From: Eutrophobius sp051275005
Lineage (GTDB): Bacteria; Pseudomonadota; Gammaproteobacteria; Eutrophobiales; Eutrophobiaceae
NCBI GenBank assembly: GCA_051275005.1
Contig: JBNMOP010000051.1
Location: forward strand, 1-19,143
Length of the DNA: 19,143 bases
Direction of reading: 5' to 3'
A program made the position numbers and the translations under genes. Position 1 is the first letter of the stretch. Each line of letters opens with the position of its first letter. The notes below the pieces were generated by a model, which worked only from the letters and a program-made list of their open reading frames with translations, had not been told where the DNA came from and ran no database searches. Below, in pieces: positions 1-7,185 of the stretch.

Positions 1-1
1 T

Positions 2-253
2 TATTTCAACAAGCTTAATTGTGCAATTCTGGATGAATATAAGATTAAGGTAATCCATGCCAAAAAAAATTCACTTGATGCCCCAAAATTTCCTGAACAT
101 TTATTGGTTCCCACGCTTGATAATACTTGGCATGACAGTGCAGAGGCTGTGATAAATAATTGGATAGGCAAGGTATATCAACTTACTGATATTGATAGGC
201 ACAAGCCATTCAGTGTTGGAGTTGATCCTAATAACGCTTTAAACAGGAAATAA
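2..253 (+). CDS. metA: Homoserine O-succinyl/acetyltransferase (MetA family), C-terminal fragment
   Basis: This is the last 83 codons of a gene that starts outside the window; the frame is open from base 2 to TAA at 251-253. MetA-family enzymes acylate the homoserine hydroxyl, the first committed step of methionine synthesis, in the cytoplasm. The visible tail has the family's C-terminal pattern: TWHD, then NNWIGKVYQLT, then DR, which parallels the W/NWL/VYQIT/R pattern at the end of E. coli MetA. The short DPNNALNRK tail after it resembles the somewhat longer forms I recall from sulfur-oxidising gammaproteobacteria. The catalytic residues lie upstream and cannot be checked. rimO starts 25 bases downstream on the same strand, so cotranscription is possible. 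The alternative MetX (alpha/beta hydrolase) family does not fit this tail. Confidence 0.7.
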   Translation, partial: YFNKLNCAILDEYKIKVIHAKKNSLDAPKFPEHLLVPTLDNTWHDSAEAVINNWIGKVYQLTDIDRHKPFSVGVDPNNALNRK

Positions 254-278
254 TGAAATTGATAGAGGAGTATCTTAA

Positions 279-1610
279 TTGTCATCCGTAGGCTTTGTTA
301 GTCTCGGTTGTCCCAAAGCACTAGTGGACTCAGAACGCATAATTACTAAATTACGGCAAAAAGGTTACAATATCGTACCTGATTATCAGGCTGCAGATGT
401 AGTAATAGTAAATACATGTGGCTTCATAGATAGTGCAAAAGCTGAATCTCTGGATGCAATTGGTGAGGCAATTAAGGAGAATGGTAGGGTAATTGTCACA
501 GGTTGTCTTGGGGCAAAGGCGGAACAAATACAAAACACACACCCCCAGGTATTGAGTGTGACAGGTCCCCAGCAATATGAGAAAGTTGTAGATGCCGTTC
601 TCAAGCATGCACCTATATCAACTACGCATAATCCATATACTGATTTGATTCCTCCGCAGGGAATCAAGTTAACACCACGACATTATGCATATCTTAAAAT
701 ATCAGAAGGCTGTAATCACCATTGCAGTTTTTGTATTATTCCTTCAATGCGTGGCAAGCTTGCAAGTCGACCTGTTGATGATGTTTTGCAAGAAGCAGAG
801 ACTCTTGTTGAGGCCGGGGTTAAAGAGTTGTTAATAATTTCCCAGGATACCAGCGCATATGGTGCGGATATTAAATACATCCCAGCAAATTGGAATGGAC
901 AAAACTATAATTCAAACATATATGACTTATGTGTTGCGCTAGGGACTCTGGGAGTTTGGGTAAGATTACATTATGTTTATCCCTATCCACATGTTGATAA
1001 ACTAATCCCTTTAATGAGCGAAGGTAAGTTGTTACCTTATCTCGATGTGCCTTTTCAGCATGGTAGTCCAAAAATATTAAAATTAATGCGTCGACCAGCT
1101 GCTGCAGAAAAGTCCTTGGAACGAGTTATGCGATGGCGTGAAATATGCCCGGAGATCACGATACGATCAACATTTATTGTTGGTTTTCCAGGTGAAACGG
1201 ATAAGGATTTTGAATTATTGATTGATTTTCTTGAACAGGCACAACTTGATAGAGTGGGGTGTTTTCAATATTCCCCAGTTGAAGGTGCAAGTGCTAATAA
1301 ATTGCAAGGTTCGGTGGATGAACAAGTAAAAGAAGAACGCTGGGAACATTTTATGAAAATCCAGGCAAATATTAGTCGTAATAAATTGCAGGACAAGGTG
1401 GGAAAAAATCTACACGTAATTATAGATAAAATTAATGATAATAAAATTATCGGTCGTAGTTTTGCTGATGCCCCAGAAATTGATGGGAATGTATATATCA
1501 ATTCCAGTAGTAAAGTTGATGTTGGAGATATAGTAACAGTAAATGTTGATAGAGCAGATGATTATGATTTATGGGGAACTGTGACGAGTGGCAATAGAGG
1601 AGATGGCTGA
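279..1610 (+). CDS. rimO: Ribosomal protein S12 methylthiotransferase RimO
   Basis: RimO is a radical-SAM enzyme that adds a methylthio group to the conserved Asp of ribosomal protein S12, using two [4Fe-4S] clusters. The 443-residue product matches the family length. The N-terminal UPF0004 domain carries Cys11 (GCPKALVDSER), Cys47 (NTCGFID) and Cys76 (TGCLGAK). The radical-SAM CxxxCxxC is Cys145/149/152 (EGCNHHCSFC). A TRAM-type domain occupies roughly residues 375-440 and ends YDLWGTV, as in E. coli RimO. The start is TTG at 279, preceded by GAGGAG at 265-270 with 8 bases of spacing; no ATG lies in a suitable place, and the protein aligns with RimO from its first residues. The stop codon overlaps the next gene, which suggests translational coupling. 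Confidence 0.97.
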   Translation: MSSVGFVSLGCPKALVDSERIITKLRQKGYNIVPDYQAADVVIVNTCGFIDSAKAESLDAIGEAIKENGRVIVTGCLGAKAEQIQNTHPQVLSVTGPQQYEKVVDAVLKHAPISTTHNPYTDLIPPQGIKLTPRHYAYLKISEGCNHHCSFCIIPSMRGKLASRPVDDVLQEAETLVEAGVKELLIISQDTSAYGADIKYIPANWNGQNYNSNIYDLCVALGTLGVWVRLHYVYPYPHVDKLIPLMSEGKLLPYLDVPFQHGSPKILKLMRRPAAAEKSLERVMRWREICPEITIRSTFIVGFPGETDKDFELLIDFLEQAQLDRVGCFQYSPVEGASANKLQGSVDEQVKEERWEHFMKIQANISRNKLQDKVGKNLHVIIDKINDNKIIGRSFADAPEIDGNVYINSSSKVDVGDIVTVNVDRADDYDLWGTVTSGNRGDG

Positions 1611-2524
1611 CGTCTGCTACTTTCATATTTCCATTAGGGGCAATATTAATTACAGTTATTTCTTATTTTCATCCTCAATTATTATCATCACATTCTAATT
1701 TAATAGTTCCACTCTTAGGGATAGTTATGCTTGGCATGGGCCTAACTTTAAGATTTGAAAACTTTGTCGAGATATGTAAGAGACCCAAAATAATAAGTGT
1801 TGGTGTGCTATTACAATTTATATTTATGCCATTGATTGCATTTCTCGTTAGCGTAATTCTTGACCTGGAAGAATCCTTGTTTATAGGTATGGTGCTTGTG
1901 GGTTCCTGTCCTGGGGGTACAGCTTCAAACGTTATATGTTATTTATCTCGTGGCGATGTAGCCTTGTCGATTATACTCACAACAGTATCTACACTGCTGG
2001 CAGTCATATTAACGCCTTTACTGGCATGGTTATATATAGGACAACGCGTCCCTGTTCCGGTTATGGATATGATGCTTTCTATTTTAAAAATAATACTTGT
2101 TCCCGTAGTAACAGGTTTATTAATAAATCATTATTTTGGACATAAATTGAATGCAGTTAAAAAAATATCTCCATTTATTTCAGTGCTGGCCATTATATTA
2201 ATTATTGGCATTATTATGGCTATCACTCAACCACAATTACATCTAATTGCAATTCCTGTTTTGGCTGGTGTGGTATGGCATAATCTCACTGGATTATTTG
2301 CCGGTTTTTATGTGTCGAAACTGCTAGGGTTTGATGAAAAAACCTGCCGAACAATTGCTATCGAGGTGGGGATGCAAAACTCTGGACTTGGGGTTGCTTT
2401 GGCGGATAAATACTTTACTGTACTCGCTGCCTTGCCTGGCGCAGTGTTCAGTATATGGCATAATATTAGTGGATCAATATTTGCAGGGTACTGGACTCGA
2501 AAAATGGCATTATCTAAGCCCTGA
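1607..2524 (+). CDS. Bile acid:sodium symporter (BASS/SBF) family transporter
   Basis: This is a multi-pass inner-membrane protein of the BASS family, whose members move organic anions, often with sodium. The substrate cannot be read from the sequence. The family signatures are present: GMGLTLRFENF near residue 43, PGGTASNV at about 102-109 followed by LSRGDVALS, and EVGMQNSGLG at about 252-261. Eight or more hydrophobic segments are visible. The first in-frame ATG (1727) would delete the first membrane helix. The frame is open back to a TAG at 1595-1597 and the upstream 40 codons encode a family-like N-terminus, yet contain no ATG, GTG or TTG. The only plausible start is CTG at 1607, just after GAGGAG (1597-1602), overlapping the rimO TGA as CTGA. 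From CTG the product is 305 residues, a normal family length. The 3' end overlaps the convergent cyclo-ligase gene by 11 bp. Confidence 0.88.
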   Translation: MTSATFIFPLGAILITVISYFHPQLLSSHSNLIVPLLGIVMLGMGLTLRFENFVEICKRPKIISVGVLLQFIFMPLIAFLVSVILDLEESLFIGMVLVGSCPGGTASNVICYLSRGDVALSIILTTVSTLLAVILTPLLAWLYIGQRVPVPVMDMMLSILKIILVPVVTGLLINHYFGHKLNAVKKISPFISVLAIILIIGIIMAITQPQLHLIAIPVLAGVVWHNLTGLFAGFYVSKLLGFDEKTCRTIAIEVGMQNSGLGVALADKYFTVLAALPGAVFSIWHNISGSIFAGYWTRKMALSKP

Positions 2525-3092
2525 TTACTCTTGATTCTGTAACAATAATATCTACTTTCATATCCATATTATTAACAGGTAAATTATTGTGTACCTGACA
2601 ATCAAAGGCCGGCGCAATTGAATATTTTATTGGGTATTTAGTTAGCCACTTATCGTAGTAACCACCGCCGCGACCTAATCGATTGCCATTTTCAGCAAAA
2701 CCAATGCCTGGTACCAAGCATAAATCTATTTCTAATGACAAATCAGACGATAAATTCGGTTCAAGCACGCCGAATTTAGCTGAATGCAATTGTCTCCAAC
2801 CTGGAAATTTCACCGCTATAATTTCGCAATTTTTGGTGATTTTAGGAATCGACACACGTTTTCCCCGAATCAGAGCCCAGTCAATGAACTTATGTGTGTC
2901 AGGTTCGCTGCCAAGAGAGATAAAGCAAAAAATGTGTTTTGCTGTGGTAATTTCCGTAAGTTTTTGCAATGTTATTAGGATGTCCTGGTCTTTTTTAACG
3001 CGATCAGCGTAATCCAACTCATTTCGATTAATACTTAATAGCTTTCGAAGATTTTGTTTCTGCTTCTTTAATCCTTGAATTGATGAGGTCAT
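2514..3092 (-). CDS. ygfA: 5-formyltetrahydrofolate cyclo-ligase
   Basis: The 192-residue product belongs to the 5-FCL family, which uses ATP to convert 5-formyl-THF to 5,10-methenyl-THF and so returns stored folate to one-carbon metabolism. The diagnostic region is DLCLVPGIGF at about 123-132, followed by NRLGRGGGYYD at about 137-147, the glycine-rich ATP/folate-binding signature. The N-terminal basic helix (KKQKQNLRK) is also typical. The start is ATG at 3090-3092; I see no good ribosome binding site. In many gammaproteobacteria this gene follows the 6S RNA gene, but the upstream sequence here is AT-rich and I cannot recognise 6S RNA in it. The gene faces the symporter and overlaps its end. 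Confidence 0.95.
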   Translation of the reverse strand: MTSSIQGLKKQKQNLRKLLSINRNELDYADRVKKDQDILITLQKLTEITTAKHIFCFISLGSEPDTHKFIDWALIRGKRVSIPKITKNCEIIAVKFPGWRQLHSAKFGVLEPNLSSDLSLEIDLCLVPGIGFAENGNRLGRGGGYYDKWLTKYPIKYSIAPAFDCQVHNNLPVNNMDMKVDIIVTESRVIRA

Positions 3093-3230
3093 CTATGCGT
3101 AATCCAGTAATATTTATTATCAATTAACTATAAGATATTGTTTTTATTATAAATATTCTTGTGAAATTCCTCACAGTAACAATACTATCAAAATTAGATT
3201 CGTTGTAGATAATTTTCACTAAGTGGTTGT

Positions 3231-3264
3231 TTGCTCTTTCATTTTTCGTCATTTACCGTAAAAT
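3231..3264 (+). promoter_or_regulatory. Possible promoter of the rpsP operon
   Basis: TAAAAT at 3259-3264 is a good -10 candidate upstream of rpsP. The -35 region is weak: the hexamer 17 bp upstream, CTTTCA at 3236-3241, matches only three consensus positions. A start near 3271 would give a leader of about 60 bases containing a small hairpin. Confidence 0.35.
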
Positions 3265-3276
3265 ATCCGCCACTTG

Positions 3277-3295
3277 AAACTAGCGTGACTAGTTT
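3277..3295 (+). other. Inverted repeat in the rpsP leader
   Basis: AAACTAG (3277-3283) and CTAGTTT (3289-3295) form a perfect 7-bp stem with a 5-base loop, inside the probable 5' leader of the ribosomal protein operon. No T-tract follows, so it is not an intrinsic terminator. It could be a protein-binding or operator-like site; the role is unknown. Confidence 0.4.
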
Positions 3296-3331
3296 TGAAA
3301 ACAACCCTTTAAATCGAGGAATATTTAATAA

Positions 3332-3607
3332 ATGGTAACAATTCGTTTGTCCCGAAGTGGTGCTAAAAAAAGGCCCTTCTATCACATTGTCGTAACTGAC
3401 TCCAGAAATCGCCGAGACGGGCGTTATATTGAGCGATTAGGTTATTTTAATCCTATCGCAACAGGTCAAGAAATTGAATTACATATGGAGAAGGAGCGTA
3501 TTGAATATTGGTTGAGTCATGGCGCTCAAGCATCAGAACGTGTAAATGACTTGTTTAAACGATATCAAAAGGTTAAACAAGCTGATCAGGCGACAGCTGC
3601 TGCGTGA
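3332..3607 (+). CDS. rpsP: 30S ribosomal protein S16
   Basis: S16 is a small-subunit protein needed for 30S assembly. The 91-residue product begins MVTIRLSRSGAKKRPFYHIV and contains the conserved RDGRYIERLGYFNP segment, both diagnostic. The ATG at 3332 follows a GAGGA at 3316-3320. It is the first gene of the conserved rpsP-rimM-trmD-rplS operon, which groups ribosomal proteins with a 30S maturation factor and a tRNA methyltransferase. rimM follows after 11 bases. Confidence 0.98.
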   Translation: MVTIRLSRSGAKKRPFYHIVVTDSRNRRDGRYIERLGYFNPIATGQEIELHMEKERIEYWLSHGAQASERVNDLFKRYQKVKQADQATAAA

Positions 3608-3618
3608 TATAAATCTGC

Positions 3619-4149
3619 GTGGCCAAACCTGCAAACAGCGGGATCGGTGAATCAGAGCGGGTTATCATTGGAAAGGTAAGCGGTATATATGGCGTATCAG
3701 GTTGGGTCAAGATCCATTCTTATACCCGACCAAGACAGAATATTTTTACTTACACGCCTTGGCAAATTGGCCAAAAAAATGATTGGGAAACCTGGGAACT
3801 TGAACAATCTCAGGTGCACGGAAAAGGTCTAATTGCAAAGCTTGAAGGACTTGATGATAGGGAACTAGCTGGTGCAAGAATAGGTCAAGATATTGCAGTA
3901 AAACGAAATCAATTGCCGGACCTTCCTGATGGTGAATATTATTGGTGTGATCTGATACAAATGGAAGTTGTAAACCAAAGTGGTGAGATTTTGGGTAGAG
4001 TATCTGAGATAAAGGAAACTGGTGCGAATGATGTACTCGTAGTTACTGGAAATACTCGACATCTTATCCCACTTATCTTTGATCAATATGTCATCGATGT
4101 TGACCTGGACCTGGCAAGGATTCAGGTTGATTGGCAACCGAGGACTTAA
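3619..4149 (+). CDS. rimM: Ribosome maturation factor RimM
   Basis: RimM binds 30S precursors through protein S19 and helps processing of 16S rRNA, chiefly in the head domain. The 176-residue protein has the N-terminal beta-barrel domain (IIGKVSGIYGVSGWVKIHSY, about 17-36) and the C-terminal PRC-barrel domain that starts at about 105 with GEYYWCDLIQMEV and includes HLIPLIF. The start is GTG at 3619, with no strong ribosome binding site, so translation probably depends on coupling with rpsP, whose stop lies 11 bases upstream. Its stop TAA abuts the trmD ATG. Confidence 0.96.
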   Translation: MAKPANSGIGESERVIIGKVSGIYGVSGWVKIHSYTRPRQNIFTYTPWQIGQKNDWETWELEQSQVHGKGLIAKLEGLDDRELAGARIGQDIAVKRNQLPDLPDGEYYWCDLIQMEVVNQSGEILGRVSEIKETGANDVLVVTGNTRHLIPLIFDQYVIDVDLDLARIQVDWQPRT

Positions 4150-4890
4150 ATGTTACATGTAGCTGTAGTAACACTGTTCCCAGAAATGTTTAAAATTGTT
4201 CAGGATTATGGCGTGATTGGTCGTGCAGTAAATAATGGCCAGGTTATTCTGTCCACATACAATCCTCGAGATTATGTTGAGGATGTACACCGAACAGTTG
4301 ATGATCGACCTTATGGCGGTGGCCCTGGTATGGTAATGATGGTAAAGCCTTTACAAGAGGCAATACGTAAAGCAAAACAATCATTAACAAATGGAAAAGT
4401 AATTTATTTATCTCCACAGGGGACACGATTGGAACAAAATTCGATTTCCAGATTAGTTGATTATCAGGAATTAATACTGGTATCTGGTAGGTATGAAGGT
4501 GTGGATCAACGCCTAATAGATAATGAAGTTGATGAAGAATGGTCAGTTGGTGATTATGTTTTAAGTGGCGGTGAATTGCCGGCAATGGTGTTAATTGATG
4601 CGATGACTAGAACAATACCTGGTGTCCTGGGAGATGATGAATCTGCAAATCAGGATTCATTTGTAAATGGCTTGCTGGAATCTCCTCACTATACCAGACC
4701 AGAAGAAATAAATGGGAGTAGGGTGCCGCAAATTTTATTGAGCGGCGACCATGAACAAATTAGACAATGGCGATTAAAACAGTCTCTGGGAACGACGTGG
4801 GAAAAACGTCCAGATTTGCTTATGGACATGAAGCTTGATGATGAACAAAAGAGATTGCTTGCAGAATATAAAAATGAATTACAATCATGA
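4150..4890 (+). CDS. trmD: tRNA (guanine-N1)-methyltransferase TrmD
   Basis: TrmD methylates N1 of G37 next to the anticodon in a subset of tRNAs, using S-adenosylmethionine, and prevents +1 frameshifting. The 246-residue product is of normal length. The SPOUT trefoil-knot elements are LSPQG (87-91), SGRYEGVD (112-119) and SVGDYVLSGGELPAM (132-146). The catalytic Asp169 lies in NQDSF, followed by the SPHYTRP segment. DRPYGGGPGMVM (52-63) is the family's N-terminal signature. The ATG directly follows the rimM stop, with GAGGAC at 4139-4144 as ribosome binding site inside the rimM coding region, indicating tight translational coupling. Confidence 0.98.
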   Translation: MLHVAVVTLFPEMFKIVQDYGVIGRAVNNGQVILSTYNPRDYVEDVHRTVDDRPYGGGPGMVMMVKPLQEAIRKAKQSLTNGKVIYLSPQGTRLEQNSISRLVDYQELILVSGRYEGVDQRLIDNEVDEEWSVGDYVLSGGELPAMVLIDAMTRTIPGVLGDDESANQDSFVNGLLESPHYTRPEEINGSRVPQILLSGDHEQIRQWRLKQSLGTTWEKRPDLLMDMKLDDEQKRLLAEYKNELQS

Positions 4891-4911
4891 AGTATTAATT
4901 GGAGTATGAGT

Positions 4912-5289
4912 ATGAGTAACATAATTGAACAACTTGAAACAGAACAATTGATTGAGAATATACCGGAGTTTAGTCCTGGAGATACAATCATTGTTCAGGT
5001 TAAAGTCAAGGAAGGTCAACGCGAAAGACTTCAGGCTTTTGAAGGTGTTGTCATAGCAAAGAAAAACAGGGGTCTTAACTCGTCATTTACGGTCAGAAAA
5101 ATATCTTATGGCGAAGGAGTAGAACGGTGTTTCCAGACTCATAGTCCTATTATTGCAGAGATAAAAGTAAAACGACGTGGTGATATTCGACGGGCAAAAC
5201 TATATTATATGCGAGATTTAAGTGGAAAAGCTGCCCGAATCAAAGAGAAACTTACCAGATCCACTCCCATCTCTAAGGATAGTAAATAA
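4912..5289 (+). CDS. rplS: 50S ribosomal protein L19
   Basis: L19 sits at the subunit interface of the ribosome. The product has the signatures FEGVVIAKKNRGLNSSFTVR and GVERCFQTHSP, and GKAARIKEKL near the end. Two in-frame ATGs, at 4906 and 4912, are possible. GGAG at 4901-4904 lies 1 base from the first and 7 from the second, and the protein from 4912 (MSNIIEQLE) matches the E. coli N-terminus, so 4912 is chosen, giving 125 residues. About ten extra residues (TRSTPISKDSK) follow the usual end. It is the last gene of the rpsP operon. Confidence 0.97.
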   Translation: MSNIIEQLETEQLIENIPEFSPGDTIIVQVKVKEGQRERLQAFEGVVIAKKNRGLNSSFTVRKISYGEGVERCFQTHSPIIAEIKVKRRGDIRRAKLYYMRDLSGKAARIKEKLTRSTPISKDSK

Positions 5290-5305
5290 CAACTACAGTA
5301 CTATA

Positions 5306-5334
5306 TTTATTTAAGATAATTTTCAGCATATAAT
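5306..5334 (+). promoter_or_regulatory. Possible promoter of ogt-xerD
   Basis: A perfect TATAAT (5329-5334) has TTTATT (5306-5311, three of six consensus positions) 17 bp upstream. Transcription would begin near 5341, giving an ogt leader of only about 20 bases. Confidence 0.35.
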
Positions 5335-5359
5335 CCAGGCAAAGATATGCTTGGATTAT
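5330..5359 (+). repeat. 12-bp hairpin between rplS and ogt
   Basis: ATAATCCAGGCA (5330-5341) pairs with TGCTTGGATTAT (5348-5359), including one G-U pair, around a 6-base loop. It ends 4 bases before the ogt ATG. The tail (TTTATATG) is too short in T to be a convincing terminator, but the structure could end the rpsP operon weakly or hide the ogt start in read-through transcripts. Confidence 0.5.
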
Positions 5360-5363
5360 TTAT

Positions 5364-5837
5364 ATGAGTAGTCGTTATTATTCCTCTGTTATATCTACGC
5401 CTGTTGCCAATCTTGGTATGCAGATCGATGATACTTCGTTAAATGGTCTATCCTGGTTACCTAAAAACCATCCTGTAAAAATTGCTAAAACAGGGGTCGC
5501 ACGTGATGTATTTTTTGCGATCAAGGCATATTTAAAAACTGGTGAACCATTACCTACTATGCCAATACGACTGGTTGGAACTGTATTCCAGTTAAAAGTA
5601 TGGGAAGCATTGAAAGATATTCCTATGGGTACGGTTGTCAGCTACGGTGATATGGCAAAACAATTAAATACAAGTAGCAGAGCGATTGGACAAGCCTGCC
5701 GTACCAATCCTGTTGTCTTATTCATTCCATGTCACCGTGTAGTATCAGCAAACGGAATTGGTGGATATATGGGTATACAAAAAAAAATTAATATTAAGAA
5801 GTGGATACTTCATCATGAAGGCTATATATGTCCATAG
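5364..5837 (+). CDS. ogt: Methylated-DNA-[protein]-cysteine S-methyltransferase
   Basis: This suicide DNA-repair protein transfers the alkyl group from O6-alkylguanine (or O4-alkylthymine) to its own cysteine. The active-site motif PCHRV is at 122-126 with Cys123. Before it are the helix-turn-helix elements (VSYGDMAKQL, about 92-101, and the arginine-finger segment SRAIGQACRTNP, about 105-116). The C-terminal GGYMGIQKKINIKKWILHHEG is typical. The 157 residues are close to Ogt/Ada C-terminal-type proteins, with a short N-terminal domain. No ribosome binding site is visible; a hairpin lies directly upstream. The end overlaps xerD by 10 bases, so the two are probably cotranslated. Confidence 0.93.
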   Translation: MSSRYYSSVISTPVANLGMQIDDTSLNGLSWLPKNHPVKIAKTGVARDVFFAIKAYLKTGEPLPTMPIRLVGTVFQLKVWEALKDIPMGTVVSYGDMAKQLNTSSRAIGQACRTNPVVLFIPCHRVVSANGIGGYMGIQKKINIKKWILHHEGYICP

Positions 5838-6736
5838 ATACTAACTTGTTGGATAAGGAAATATCAGAAATAGATTTATTTCTTGATGCAATATGGATTG
5901 AACGAGGACTAAGTAAAAATACATTAGCAGCCTATAAAAATGATTTATATGGATTTTCAAAATGGCAATTAGAAAGAGGAAAATCATTAAAAAAAACCAA
6001 TACTGGAGATTTGCATAATTACCTGGCTTCACAAAGTAAAAACTCTGCAAGATCAACAGCAAGAAGGCTTTCTTCCTTGCGTAGTTTTTATCAATATATG
6101 TGTAATCTTGGTCATATTAAAATAAATCCGACACTGAATATCGATTCACCAAAACTAGGGAGGCCACTTCCAAAATCCCTCACAGAATCTGAAGTTGAAA
6201 ATCTGTTAAATGCACCTGATATTAATTCCAATGCTGGAATACGTGACCGGACGATGTTAGAAGTCTTGTATGCAACTGGATTGCGTGTATCAGAATTGGT
6301 AAGTCTCAGGTTAGATCAGTTAAATTTAAGACAAGGAGTGATTCGTGTAGTTGGGAAAGGAAATAAGGAAAGGTTAGTTCCCTTGGGTGAAGAAGCTATT
6401 GAGTGGTTGACGCGTTATATACAGGACATCAGACCTTCATTTTTTAAAGCCAAAATAGATTCAACACTATTTCCATCTAATCGAGGGACAGCAATTACAC
6501 GTCAAACATTTTGGTATGCCATTAAACGATACACTATAATAGCGGGAATCCACAAGCCACTTTCACCACACACAATCAGACATGCTTTTGCTACACATTT
6601 ATTAAATCATGGCGCTGATTTGAGAGTAGTGCAAATGTTACTCGGTCACAGTGATATATCGACTACCCAAATTTATACTCACGTAGCTAAGGAACGATTG
6701 AAGAGCTTACATAGTAAACATCATCCCAGAGGTTGA
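5828..6736 (+). CDS. xerD: Site-specific tyrosine recombinase XerD
   Basis: XerD, with XerC, resolves chromosome dimers at dif next to FtsK. The 302-residue protein has the N-terminal SAM-like core-binding domain (about 12-100) and the catalytic domain with Arg153 (ATGLRVSEL), Lys177 (VVGKGNKER), His248 and Arg251 (SPHTIRHAFATH), His274 (LLGHSDISTTQ) and nucleophile Tyr283 (IYTHV). The ending ERLKSLHSKHHPRG is the XerD form rather than XerC. It overlaps ogt by 10 bases. In E. coli xerD is followed by dsbC; here dsbC lies about 2.4 kb on, with two minus-strand genes between. Confidence 0.95.
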   Translation: MSIDTNLLDKEISEIDLFLDAIWIERGLSKNTLAAYKNDLYGFSKWQLERGKSLKKTNTGDLHNYLASQSKNSARSTARRLSSLRSFYQYMCNLGHIKINPTLNIDSPKLGRPLPKSLTESEVENLLNAPDINSNAGIRDRTMLEVLYATGLRVSELVSLRLDQLNLRQGVIRVVGKGNKERLVPLGEEAIEWLTRYIQDIRPSFFKAKIDSTLFPSNRGTAITRQTFWYAIKRYTIIAGIHKPLSPHTIRHAFATHLLNHGADLRVVQMLLGHSDISTTQIYTHVAKERLKSLHSKHHPRG

Positions 6737-6793
6737 AGGATACTGAATTAAAATTATAACTATACGAAAATTTCTATACTGGGGGTAATTTTT

Positions 6794-7150
6794 TTAAACA
6801 TTATTATCTATGAATATATTAAGATTTAATATGCTGGGTTCGCCTAACCAGGCTGCATGAGTTGTATGATCTGCCATGTTATCTCCGGTCACTCCATGTA
6901 CTAAAATGGTTAAATCTTGTCGATTATGTTTCAGCCAGGTGATAACTTTATTAAATTGATTTGATGTGAAACTTAGCTGACAGCTCCAATGTGGGTGAGG
7001 CCCTACAAGTTTATTATGTATACGTCCAACTGGAATTTTTAATATGTGTAAGGCGTTATCGCAAAGAATAATGGCCTGTTGCAAAGTAGATTTATCAAAA
7101 TAGACATGGGCATGATAGCTGAGATAATTATTAACAGGTTGACTAATCAT
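6794..7150 (-). CDS. DOPA 4,5-dioxygenase-like family protein
   Basis: This is a small cytoplasmic protein of the DOPA 4,5-dioxygenase (DODA-like) family. Fungal members cleave the catechol ring of DOPA, but most bacterial members have no known substrate. The histidine pattern fits: HAH at 13-15, GPHPHW at 51-55, LVHGVTGD at 83-90, and DHTTHAAWLG at 94-103. These histidines are candidates for the metal site. ATG at 7148-7150 gives 118 residues; a TTG six codons upstream (7168) is also in frame, and neither has a clear ribosome binding site. The gene lies 35 bases beyond the stop of the GspE-like ATPase on the same strand, so cotranscription is likely. Nothing in the neighbours suggests catechol metabolism. 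Confidence 0.75.
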   Translation of the reverse strand: MISQPVNNYLSYHAHVYFDKSTLQQAIILCDNALHILKIPVGRIHNKLVGPHPHWSCQLSFTSNQFNKVITWLKHNRQDLTILVHGVTGDNMADHTTHAAWLGEPSILNLNIFIDNNV

Positions 7151-7185
7151 GGATAAGTAAGTTATCAACTAATTTAATACAATAA

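Noticed and set aside
386..667. Minus-strand frame inside rimO
   Set aside because: Shadow of a clearly conserved gene; composition follows the rimO codons. The same applies to the other antisense frames in trmD, waaA, fprA and nrdA.
3093..3331. 6S RNA upstream of the 5-FCL gene
   Set aside because: The expected gene order suggested it, but the sequence is AT-rich and shows no 6S-like long stem.
7151..7168. TTG start extending the dioxygenase-like protein by 6 residues
   Set aside because: The ATG at 7150 is adequate and the extra residues are not family-like, though the choice is not firm.
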